Below, one piece after another: positions 8,027 through 14,774 of a DNA stretch of 18,059 nt (position 1 is its first letter; each line of letters opens with the position of its first letter). The translations under genes were made by a program, and so were the position numbers. The notes under the pieces were generated by a model. It did no database searches. It worked only from the letters and a program-made list of their open reading frames with translations, and was not told where the DNA came from. This DNA is from JACQAI01 sp035507915. Lineage in GTDB: Bacteria > Pseudomonadota > Alphaproteobacteria > Elsterales > Elsteraceae. The stretch lies in assembly GCA_035507915.1 (NCBI GenBank), contig DATJNS010000434.1, forward strand, positions 1 through 18,059, written 5' to 3'.

Positions 8027-9568
8027 GTGACTGACGATCCCGAGGAGCCTTCCCGGCCGCCGGACGACGGTCTCGCGGCGCGCATCGCCGCGATCGGCGA
8101 CGTCCTCGCGACCGCGGAGGCGATGCGCCGCGAGAATGCCTTCGATCGCGTGCTGCCTTATCTCGAAAGCCAGCTCGCGCGCCACGGCGACCGCGCGCTG
8201 TTGGGCGAGGCGGAGCTTCGGCGCGGTCGCCTCGACGCCGCGGTCGAGCATCTCGCGGCTGCGTTGACGGCGCATCCCGACGACGTGCCACGGCGCCATT
8301 TGCTCGGCACGGCGCTGCGCCGGCTCAACCGGAACGACGAGGCAATCGCCGCGTTCGAGGCCGTCCTCGCGCGCGATCCGCGCCACGTCGCCGCGCGCCA
8401 GGCGCTTGGTTCCCTGCTCACCCTCAAACCCGAGCGGCTCGCGGAAGGCATCGCGCAACTGGAGGCCGCCGTCGCGGCCGCGACCGATGCGGCGGAGCCC
8501 TCGTTGCACGACGCACAAGCCGCGTTGGCCGGCGCCTGTCTGCTCGCCGGACGGTGGGAGGCGGGCGCGGCGCTGACGAACGCCGTGATCGCGGCCGAGC
8601 CAAACCACGGCTATGCGAACTTCTATCAGTCGTTGCTGCGCTTGACGCTGGGCGATCTCGCGAACGGCTTTCGCCAGTACGAGGCGCGCTGGCTGGTGCC
8701 GACCGTGAGCGTCCCGGCGAACATCCCCGACATTCCCGAGTGGACCACTCAGGATCTCCGCGGCCGACGGCTCCGCGTGCTGTCCGACCAGGGAGTCGGC
8801 GACGTGATCCAGTTCGCACGCTACCTGCCGCTCCTCGTCGAGCGCGGCGCGAGCGTGGTGCTGGAGCTCCCGCCGGCCCTCACGCACCTGCTCCAAAGCT
8901 TGACGAACCCGCACCCGGAGCGACCGATCGAGATCGTGGCGGTCGGCGATCCCGCGCCACCGGCCGATTTCTTCGCGCCGATTTGCAGCCTGCCGACGCG
9001 CTTCGGCACCCGTCTCGAGACGATTCCGGCGTCGGTGCCCTACCTGCATGCCGAACCCGCCGCGACGGCGCGCTGGCGCCGGCGCCTCGACGCGACGGGC
9101 AACGGTCCACGGATCGGCCTCTGCTGGTCGGGCAATCCCCAGTTTCCGCTCGCGGGCTATCGACACATGCCGGCGGATGCGTTGGCGCCGCTCGCCGAGG
9201 TGCCGGCGCTCTACTGCACGGTGCAGCCGGATCTCGCGGCGATGCCGCCGCTGCCGCGCCTGGTCGATTGCGGCGCGGCGCTCGACGATTTCGCCGACAC
9301 GGCGGCGTTGATCGCGGCGCTCGACCTCGTCGTCACGGTCGACACCGCCGTGGCGCACCTCGCCGGCGCGCTCGGCAAGCCCGTGTGGCTGCTGTTGTCG
9401 CGCATCCCCGACTGGCGCTGGATGCTGGAGCGGCGCGACAATCCCTGGTACCCGACCGCCCGCCTGTTCCGCCAGTCGCACGACGGCGACTGGTCCGGCG
9501 TGGTCGCCCGCGTCGTCGAGGCGTTGACGCGCGGCGGGCCGGGCGCCGCCGCTACAGGCTCAGGTTGA
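8027..9568 (+). CDS. TPR-repeat protein with C-terminal heptosyltransferase-like (GT-B) domain, copy 2
   Basis: 513 residues from GTG 8027; an ATG at 8123 (M33) is an alternative, and neither has a strong Shine-Dalgarno. Residues about 53-120 are two clear TPRs, followed by more degenerate repeats to about 235. The C-terminal domain parallels copy 1: DQGVGDVIQFARYLPLL, GLCWSGNPQF, DFADTAALIAALDLVVTVDTAVAHLAGALG, IPDWRWMLER and NPWYPTARLFRQ. It keeps the VDTAVAH motif, with D439, that copy 1 has lost, so it is the better candidate for an active enzyme. There is no export signal. It lies 44 bases after the receiver gene, probably in the same operon, and its last 17 bases overlap the 3' end of the convergent oxygenase gene. 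Substrate and donor are unknown. Confidence 0.85.
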   Translation: MTDDPEEPSRPPDDGLAARIAAIGDVLATAEAMRRENAFDRVLPYLESQLARHGDRALLGEAELRRGRLDAAVEHLAAALTAHPDDVPRRHLLGTALRRLNRNDEAIAAFEAVLARDPRHVAARQALGSLLTLKPERLAEGIAQLEAAVAAATDAAEPSLHDAQAALAGACLLAGRWEAGAALTNAVIAAEPNHGYANFYQSLLRLTLGDLANGFRQYEARWLVPTVSVPANIPDIPEWTTQDLRGRRLRVLSDQGVGDVIQFARYLPLLVERGASVVLELPPALTHLLQSLTNPHPERPIEIVAVGDPAPPADFFAPICSLPTRFGTRLETIPASVPYLHAEPAATARWRRRLDATGNGPRIGLCWSGNPQFPLAGYRHMPADALAPLAEVPALYCTVQPDLAAMPPLPRLVDCGAALDDFADTAALIAALDLVVTVDTAVAHLAGALGKPVWLLLSRIPDWRWMLERRDNPWYPTARLFRQSHDGDWSGVVARVVEALTRGGPGAAATGSG

Positions 9569-10190
9569 AGGCGATCGAAATCCGCACGGCGTCGCCGCGA
9601 TACGGCTCGACGGAGTGCGGCAGCCAGGACGGAAACATCAGGAGCTGGCCGGTCTCGGGATAGTGGATCTCGGCCAGCCCGGCATTGACGCTGCCGGTGG
9701 TGCGCAGCTTCGCCTGCGGCGCATACATCAGCGGCAGGCCGCCGCGCGGATCCCACAGCTCGAGGCCGCCGCCCAGGCTCGTGCCGCCGGCGATGCCGCC
9801 GTCATCGACATAGAAGATGCCGGACCAGACGGCGCCGCCATGGATGTGGCGGGCGTTGGCGTGACCGGCGCGGTTGACGTTGGCCCAGGCGTGGACGTGC
9901 CAGGCGATGGCTGACGCTTCGGTCGGGCTCGCGGTCTCGATCCAGGTCAGCTTGTCGGCGATCTCGCGTGCCGCGTCGAGAATCGTGCGCCCGCCGGGAC
10001 CGCCCCAATGCTGGAAATCGCCCGGCGATTGCCAGCCGCCCTCGTTGCTGCGCTGAACGCCCTGGACGGCTGCCGCGCGCTCGAGGATGCGAGCGCGCAA
10101 TTCTGGAATCAGAGGTGCCGCCTCGGCGAGCGCGACGACGACGAACGGCGTCGGAAACACGGACTTGACCTCGATCAAGCCGAGCCTCAC
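9552..10190 (-). CDS. Putative 2OG-Fe(II) oxygenase (TIGR02466 / 2OG-FeII_Oxy_5-like)
   Basis: 212 residues from GTG 10190; TTG 10178, which has GTGAGG just before it, is an alternative start. The N-terminal VFPTPF, the central HVHAWANVNRAGHANARHIH and SGIFYVDD (124-130 region), and the C-terminal MFPSWLPHSVEPY plus VRISIAFNLSL match the family's layout. H115/H117 and H192 are candidate iron ligands, and R203 is the likely 2-oxoglutarate anchor. Such double-stranded-beta-helix oxygenases hydroxylate protein side chains or small molecules; the substrate of this family is, to my knowledge, not established. They recur beside TPR proteins, as here. The gene converges on the TPR-glycosyltransferase with a 17-base overlap of coding ends, and it lies upstream of the flagellin stop with a 347-base gap between them. 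Confidence 0.8.
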   Translation of the reverse strand: MRLGLIEVKSVFPTPFVVVALAEAAPLIPELRARILERAAAVQGVQRSNEGGWQSPGDFQHWGGPGGRTILDAAREIADKLTWIETASPTEASAIAWHVHAWANVNRAGHANARHIHGGAVWSGIFYVDDGGIAGGTSLGGGLELWDPRGGLPLMYAPQAKLRTTGSVNAGLAEIHYPETGQLLMFPSWLPHSVEPYRGDAVRISIAFNLSL

Positions 10191-10537
10191 CCACAGACCA
10201 AAGCGTGCACGATTGTTGGCTCAACGCGCGTGCGAAGCACGCATCACACCGCAATCGCCATTGTGGCGGATTGCCGAAAAAGAGTCACGGCCGCGCGTTG
10301 TTCCCTCGACTTCTGACCGCAATCGAGGCTCCGCCAGGTAGGCAGCGGAGGTGAACAACACACGGCCGCGCTTATCTCACAGGCCGGGTCGTCAGAGGTC
10401 CCAGCTCGCCGATCACCCCGTCGTCCGGTGACCGGCTTGTACCATCATTAACATGCTCCTCATCGGACCCGAGGAACTCGGCCCCGGGATCGCTCCCGGG
10501 GCCGTCATGTTCCCTCGGAGACTAGCCCCGACGCCTG
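10191..10537. other. Intergenic region between oxygenase and flagellin, with three stem-loops
   Basis: No convincing gene in 347 bases. It contains a small hairpin at 10228-10242 (GCGTGC, loop GAA, GCACGC) and a second at 10408-10436 (GCCGATCACC against GGTGACCGGC, one mismatch, nine-base loop). The large stem-loop at 10469-10518 is listed separately. The right half serves the 3' end of the flagellin transcript, and the left half should carry the oxygenase promoter, which I cannot pinpoint. Confidence 0.5.
10469..10518 (-). terminator. Strong stem-loop just downstream of flagellin
   Basis: CGGCCCCGGGA (10479-10489) and TCCCGGGGCCG (10494-10504) pair perfectly over 11 bp around the loop TCGC. 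The flanks CCGAGGAAC and GTTCCCTCGG add about nine more pairs with a one-base bulge and a small internal loop. It starts 20 bases after the flagellin stop on the minus strand. There is no U-tract, so it may terminate inefficiently by itself or act mainly as a 3' stabiliser of a highly expressed mRNA. Confidence 0.65.
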
Positions 10538-11356
10538 TTAGCGGAAAAGCGTCAGGAGTACCGCCGGGCCCTGGTTCGCGATCGCGAGCGACTGGGTCGA
10601 CAGCTGCTGTTGCACCTGCAACGACTGCAGGCGTGCGCTTTCGGCCGGCAGGTTCGCATCGACCAGCGAGCCCAAGCCCACGCTCAACGCGCTCTGCACG
10701 TTGCTGTTGTACTGGACCTGGTTGGCGATGCGCTGGTTGAGGGCGCCGACCACGTTGAGCGAGGTCGCAACCAAGTTCAGCTCGGTCAGGAAGGTGTTGA
10801 GCAGGAAGGTACCAGCCGAGGTGACCGACGTTGCGCCGGCGACCGACAGGTTCGTGATCACGGTACCGACGGTCGACGACTGGCCCGTCAGAGTCAGCTG
10901 GTTGGCCAGAACGTCCTGGACAACGCCGATCGTGCCGCTGGTTCCGATGAGGCTGGTGCCGTTGTAGATCGCGGTGCTGAGGTTGTTGTTGATCGTCGCG
11001 ACCAGAGTGGTGAACTCGGTGGTCAACTGGGCCCGCGTGTCGGTCGAGATGCTCTGGTCCGACAACCGGGTCAGGATGTCGCGCACCTGGGTCAACAGGT
11101 CCGACGACTGGGTCAGCGAGGCATTGGAGACCGAGACCAAGCCCTGCGCGCCGTTCAACTGGCTGTTGACCGCCGCGACGCCGGCGATGTTGTTGCGAAT
11201 GAGCTGGGCGACGGCGAAGATCGCGCCGTTGTCGAACGCATCCGCGACGTTGTAGCCGGTGCTGACCCGCTTCTCGGTGACCGACAACGCCGACTGCACG
11301 GTGTTGAGCGTTTGCAGAGCGACGAGTGCGCCGAGATTGGTATGGATAGATGTCAT
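10538..11356 (-). CDS. fliC: Flagellin, short form
   Basis: 272 residues. ATG 11356 is preceded by GAGGG seven bases upstream (complement of 11364-11368), a good ribosome-binding site. The N-terminal D0/D1 region reads TSIHTNLGALVALQTLNTV, then RVSTGYNVADAFDNGAIFAVAQ. The C-terminal D1/D0 helix ends in QSLAIANQGPAVLLTLFR. These are the terminal coiled coils that polymerise into the filament core. The central 100-odd residues are a small Ser/Thr/Asn-rich insert, so the surface domains D2/D3 are essentially missing. The usual SAKDDAAGLAI segment is changed to VADAFDNGAIFAV. Export is by the flagellar type III system without a cleaved signal. No other flagellar gene lies nearby. The Ser/Thr-rich core and nearby glycosyltransferases make it a possible glycosylation target (inference). 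Confidence 0.92.
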   Translation of the reverse strand: MTSIHTNLGALVALQTLNTVQSALSVTEKRVSTGYNVADAFDNGAIFAVAQLIRNNIAGVAAVNSQLNGAQGLVSVSNASLTQSSDLLTQVRDILTRLSDQSISTDTRAQLTTEFTTLVATINNNLSTAIYNGTSLIGTSGTIGVVQDVLANQLTLTGQSSTVGTVITNLSVAGATSVTSAGTFLLNTFLTELNLVATSLNVVGALNQRIANQVQYNSNVQSALSVGLGSLVDANLPAESARLQSLQVQQQLSTQSLAIANQGPAVLLTLFR

Positions 11357-11681
11357 TCTGATTCCCTCTTAATGCTGCGATATTGCAGCTCGCCGCGATA
11401 TTGCGACGGCCATAAATTGCCCGCGGGGCCAGTTCGAGTCAAGGAATATCCAATTTCGTTCCGAGTGTTAGGAAGAATTGAGCATAATATAAATGAATGA
11501 TTAACCGGCGCCGGCGGCGAGCCCGCAGTTTTGCTTGGGTTAATCTTTTGCTAACCTTACCGAGAGCTGCACGGGAAGACTCGGAATCCGCCGCCGACAA
11601 GGCGTCGGCCACCGCGAACGAAACGGGATCGCCGCGGCTTCCGCGGCGCGCAGACCCGGGCCGGGGTCGGCCGCTCGCCGG
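11357..11681 (-). promoter_or_regulatory. Flagellin upstream region with direct repeat, no gene
   Basis: In this 325-base gap the part next to flagellin has the 10-base sequence GCGATATTGC twice (11377-11386 and 11395-11404), 18 bases apart, within what is probably the 5' leader. AT-rich DNA follows at about 11440-11510. On the minus strand TTGACT (complement of 11435-11440) is a possible -35, but no good -10 lies 17 bases downstream. No sigma-54 element with correct GG-N10-GC spacing was found. The far half (11500-11681) is GC-rich and shows no feature. Confidence 0.4.
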
Positions 11682-12179
11682 CTAGGCGGCCTTGGCGAGC
11701 TCGTCGTAGCGCGCGGGATCGAAGAACGAGCTGCCAGCCTTGTAGCGGCGCGCGTCCGACATGTCGGGCTTGCGGCCGCGTTCGCTGCGGCCGTCGAACG
11801 TGATCTCGAGCTGGACGCCGCTGGGATCGTACACGAACAGCTGCCAGAGCGTCGTGCCCGGCACCTCGAATTCGCGCCAGTCGAGATCGTACTTCTTGAA
11901 GCGCTTGACGAAATCGTGGAAACCGACGGCCGCCAGCGACACGTGATCGATTGCCGCAGTGCCCTGCGCCACGGTCTTGCGTCCGCCCAGCGCCGGGCCG
12001 CCGGCGTAGATGTGGATGATCGGCGTGCCCGCCGGACCGGGCGTGCCGAGCCAGGCGCCGGGGAAGCCGAAGTTCGGCCGCTCGCATTCGGCGAGCCCGA
12101 TCACCTCGGTGTAGAACTTGACCGTCGCGGCAAGGTTCGCGGTCTTGATCGCGAAGTGGAACAGCCCGGTGATCATCAT
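11682..12179 (-). CDS. VOC-fold (glyoxalase/extradiol dioxygenase-like) protein
   Basis: 165 residues from ATG 12179, with AGGAG eight bases upstream; a second ATG follows immediately. Two beta-alpha-beta-beta-beta modules are visible: GLFHFAIKTANLAATVKFYTEVIGL with HIYAG, and IDHVSLAAVGF with WQLFVYDPSGVQLEITFDG. H8, H56, H79 and E125 sit where VOC enzymes bind their metal. The family includes glyoxalase I, methylmalonyl-CoA epimerase, fosfomycin-resistance proteins and ring-cleaving dioxygenases, and the sequence alone does not choose among them. A C-terminal extension (about 130-165) is rich in charged residues. It diverges from the branched-chain-type ABC operon and may share a control region with it. 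No signal peptide, so it is cytoplasmic. Confidence 0.82.
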   Translation of the reverse strand: MMITGLFHFAIKTANLAATVKFYTEVIGLAECERPNFGFPGAWLGTPGPAGTPIIHIYAGGPALGGRKTVAQGTAAIDHVSLAAVGFHDFVKRFKKYDLDWREFEVPGTTLWQLFVYDPSGVQLEITFDGRSERGRKPDMSDARRYKAGSSFFDPARYDELAKAA

Positions 12180-12443
12180 GGCGGCGTCTCCTGGTCGGCG
12201 GCGCCATGGTGGCCCGAACCGCGCGCCTCATCAATCGCTCTGCGGCACGCCCGATCGCGACGCGCCCGATTGACACGCCGTGGGCCTTCCCGAACACTTG
12301 CCGCGCGGGCGCAACGACGCGCGCACCGATGCCGACGAGCCTCAAGGCCGCGGCGAACCGAGGGCGGGGGACCATGACGGCGTCGCGCGGGGATGGCTCG
12401 ATCACGACGTTGCGCCGTACCGCGCCCGACGCGATGTCTTGAG

Positions 12444-13178
12444 GTGCTGTCGGTCTCCGGATTGTCGAAGCGCTTCGGCGGCTTCCTCGCGGTCAACCAG
12501 GTGTCCTTCGAGGTCGCCCAGGGCGAGTTCCTCGGGCTGATCGGTCCCAACGGCTCCGGCAAGAGCACGACCTTCAACCTGATCGCCGGCACGCTCACGC
12601 CGTCAGCGGGCTCGGTGCGCTTCGCCGGCCGCGAGATCGGCGGCCTGCCGGCGCACCGCGTGTGCCGGCTCGGCATCGCGCGCACCTTCCAGATCCCGCG
12701 GCCGTTCCGCAAGCTGCCGTTGGTCGACAACGTGGCGCTCGGCGCCTACTACGCGCAGGGTGGCGGCATCACGCAGGTCGAGGCGCGCCGGCGCGCCGAG
12801 GAAGCGCTCGCGCTGGTCGGCCTGCCGACCGCCGCCGATGCCACGACCCACGGCCTGGGCGCCGCCGCCCTCAAGAAACTCGAGCTCGCGCGCGCGCTGG
12901 CGACCGGCCCCAAGCTCCTGCTCGCCGACGAGAGCCTGGGCGGCCTCGATCGCGCCGAGATGGCGGGCGCGGCGCGCCTGCTCGCCGACATCCGCGCGCG
13001 TCTCGGCATGACGATCGTGTGGGTCGAGCACATCATGGGGGCGCTGATGCCGGTGGTCGACCGCGTGGTCGTGCTCGATCACGGCGAGAAGATCTTCGAG
13101 GGCGCGCCCGACGCCTGCGGGCGCGACGAGCGGGTGATCGAGGTCTATCTCGGCCGACGCCCCGACGGCGCGACATGA
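12444..13178 (+). CDS. livG: LivG-type ABC transporter ATP-binding protein
   Basis: 244 residues from GTG 12444, where the sequence becomes (M)LSVSGLSKRFGG, the usual LivG N-terminus. An ATG at 12393 would add 17 residues with no homology and no spaced ribosome-binding site. Walker A is GPNGSGKST (34-42), the Q-loop is Q83, Walker B is LLLADE (158-163) and the H-loop is H196. The ABC signature is degenerate: LGAAA (138-142) replaces LSGGQ, although the following LKKLELARAL is normal. The segment after Walker B is SLGGLD, not PxAGL. With the next three genes it forms a high-affinity importer for branched-chain amino acids or similar acids, on the cytoplasmic face of the inner membrane. It is the first gene of a tightly packed operon, seven bases before livF. 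Confidence 0.85.
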   Translation: MLSVSGLSKRFGGFLAVNQVSFEVAQGEFLGLIGPNGSGKSTTFNLIAGTLTPSAGSVRFAGREIGGLPAHRVCRLGIARTFQIPRPFRKLPLVDNVALGAYYAQGGGITQVEARRRAEEALALVGLPTAADATTHGLGAAALKKLELARALATGPKLLLADESLGGLDRAEMAGAARLLADIRARLGMTIVWVEHIMGALMPVVDRVVVLDHGEKIFEGAPDACGRDERVIEVYLGRRPDGAT

Positions 13179-13185
13179 CGCCCGC

Positions 13186-13890
13186 ATGCTGAGCATCGCC
13201 GGCCTGTCCGCCGAGTACGGCTCGTTCCGCGCCCTGTTCGACATCTCGCTCGAGGTGGTCGCCGGCGAGGCGGTCGCCGTGATCGGCTCGAACGGCGCCG
13301 GCAAGACCACGCTCATGCGCGTGATCTCCGGCATGCTGCGGGCGCGCTCGGGCACCATGACCTTCGAGGGCCGCTCGCTGATCGGCCTCAAGGCGCCGCA
13401 CATCGTCGCCGCCGGGATCGCGCACGTGCCGGAGAACCGCCGGCTGTTCCCGCGCCTGACCGTCGAGGAGAACCTGCGCATGGGCGCCTTCCTGCCCGCC
13501 GCGCGCGCCGAGTACGACGACCGCGTCGCCTGGGTGTTCGACCTGTTCCCGCGCCTGAAGGAGCGGCGCAATCAGCTCGCCGGCACGATGTCGGGCGGCG
13601 AGCAGCAGATGTGCGCGATCGGCCGGGCGCTGATGTCGAAGCCGCGCCTGCTCCTGCTCGACGAGCCGTCGGCCGGCCTGGCGCCGCTGGTCGTGCAGCA
13701 GGTGTTCGACCTAGTGCGGCGCATCCGCGCCGAGGGTTTCACGGTGCTGATCGTCGAGCAGAACGTCCAGCAGGCGCTCGAGCTCGCCGATCGCGCCTAT
13801 CTGCTCGAGGCCGGCCACATCGCGCACAGCGGCAGCGCGCGCGAGCTGCTGCGCAGCGACGTCGTGCAACGCGCGTATCTGGGGCTGTAG
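13186..13890 (+). CDS. livF: LivF-type ABC transporter ATP-binding protein
   Basis: 234 residues with all motifs intact: Walker A GSNGAGKTT (34-42), the LivF-typical VPENRRLFPRLTVEENL stretch, signature MSGGEQQMCAIGRAL, Walker B LLLLDEPSAGLAP, and Q in the switch position (LIVEQN), which is normal for LivF. It pairs with the LivG-type subunit to drive transport through LivH/LivM. It starts seven bases after the livG stop, and the livH start follows five bases after its own stop, so all belong to one transcript. Because LivF has a canonical signature and LivG does not, the heterodimer may have one consensus and one degenerate ATP site. Confidence 0.93.
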   Translation: MLSIAGLSAEYGSFRALFDISLEVVAGEAVAVIGSNGAGKTTLMRVISGMLRARSGTMTFEGRSLIGLKAPHIVAAGIAHVPENRRLFPRLTVEENLRMGAFLPAARAEYDDRVAWVFDLFPRLKERRNQLAGTMSGGEQQMCAIGRALMSKPRLLLLDEPSAGLAPLVVQQVFDLVRRIRAEGFTVLIVEQNVQQALELADRAYLLEAGHIAHSGSARELLRSDVVQRAYLGL

Positions 13891-13895
13891 CGACC

Positions 13896-14774
13896 ATGCA
13901 GGCGGTCCTCGACACCGTGTTCGACATCTACCTGCTCGAGGCGATGCTGAACGGCGTGCTGCTCGGCGGCGTGCTCGCGCTGCTGGCGCTCGGCCTCAAC
14001 CTGATCTTCGGCGTGATCGACGTGGTGTGGATCTGTTACGCCGAGCTGGTGATGTGCGGCATGTACGCGATCTACTGGCTGAGCGCGTACTTCGGCTGGC
14101 CGTTTCCGGTCGCCTGCCTGGTCGCGATCGCCGGCGTCGCCGGGCTCGGCGTCCTGCTGCATCTCGTGGTCATCGAGCCGATCCTGAACTCGGCGCCGAT
14201 CAACCAGCTGCTCGCCACCGGCGGCATGCTGTTCTTCCTGCAGAGCCTCGCGACGCTGCTGTTCGGCACCGACTTCCGCAACCTGGGCATCCGCCTGCCG
14301 ACCTTCGCGATCGGCGACATCTATCTCAGCGTCGCGCGCCTGATCGCCTTCGCGGTCGCGCTGGTCGGCGCGGCCGCGCTCTACCTCTACCTGTCGCGCA
14401 CCTACATGGGCACGGCGATCCGCGCGATCGCCCAGGACCGCGAGATCATGGGGCTGATGGGCGTCGACCAGCGCCGCATCTACCTGATCACCTCGCTGGT
14501 CGGCGGCGCGCTCGCCGGGCTCGGCGCCTGCCTGCTGGTGCTGCAGTACGACGTGCACCCGTTCATCGGTCTGACCTTCGGACCGATCCTGTTCATGATC
14601 TGCGTGCTGGGCGGCCTCGGCAACATGCTGGGCGGCATGATCGCGGCGTTCGTGATGGGCCAGATCATCGCGATCGGCGGCTACTTCTTCTCGAGCGAGC
14701 TGGCCGACGTGCTCGCCTTCGTGCTCTTCATCGTAATGATCTTCCTCAGGCCGCAGGGGATCTTCAGCCGATGA
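13896..14774 (+). CDS. livH: LivH-type branched-chain amino acid ABC permease
   Basis: 292 residues from ATG 13896. Several long hydrophobic helices are present, with the family's early LLGGVLALLALGLNLIFGV segment, and the cytoplasmic coupling loop RAIAQDREIMGLMGVDQRR is followed by a helix starting YLITSLVGGALAGLGA. The C-terminus runs LADVLAFVLFIVMIFLRPQGIF, the standard LivH ending. It forms half of the membrane channel. Its stop overlaps the livM start (ATGA, 14771-14774). Substrate is not readable from the permease: LivHM relatives import amino acids, amides, urea and aromatic acids. Confidence 0.93.
   Translation: MQAVLDTVFDIYLLEAMLNGVLLGGVLALLALGLNLIFGVIDVVWICYAELVMCGMYAIYWLSAYFGWPFPVACLVAIAGVAGLGVLLHLVVIEPILNSAPINQLLATGGMLFFLQSLATLLFGTDFRNLGIRLPTFAIGDIYLSVARLIAFAVALVGAAALYLYLSRTYMGTAIRAIAQDREIMGLMGVDQRRIYLITSLVGGALAGLGACLLVLQYDVHPFIGLTFGPILFMICVLGGLGNMLGGMIAAFVMGQIIAIGGYFFSSELADVLAFVLFIVMIFLRPQGIFSR

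Noticed and set aside
7352..9481. 709-codon minus-strand open frame spanning the receiver and parts of both TPR-glycosyltransferases
   Set aside because: It is a GC-driven antisense shadow with arginine-rich, motif-free translation. All three plus-strand genes there have intact domain motifs.
11401..11440. Possible sigma-54 promoter for flagellin (TGGC...GCAAT on the minus strand)
   Set aside because: The GG and GC elements are separated by 8 bases, not the required 10, and the surrounding bases do not fit the consensus.
11497..11685. Small plus-strand open frame of 62 codons upstream of flagellin
   Set aside because: Arginine-rich with no homology or ribosome-binding site. It ends inside the convergent VOC gene's stop region.
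12206..12442. Small plus-strand open frame of 78 codons ending just before livG
   Set aside because: No ribosome-binding site, no recognisable domain, and an R/T/A-rich composition like random GC-rich sequence. It falls in the divergent promoter region.
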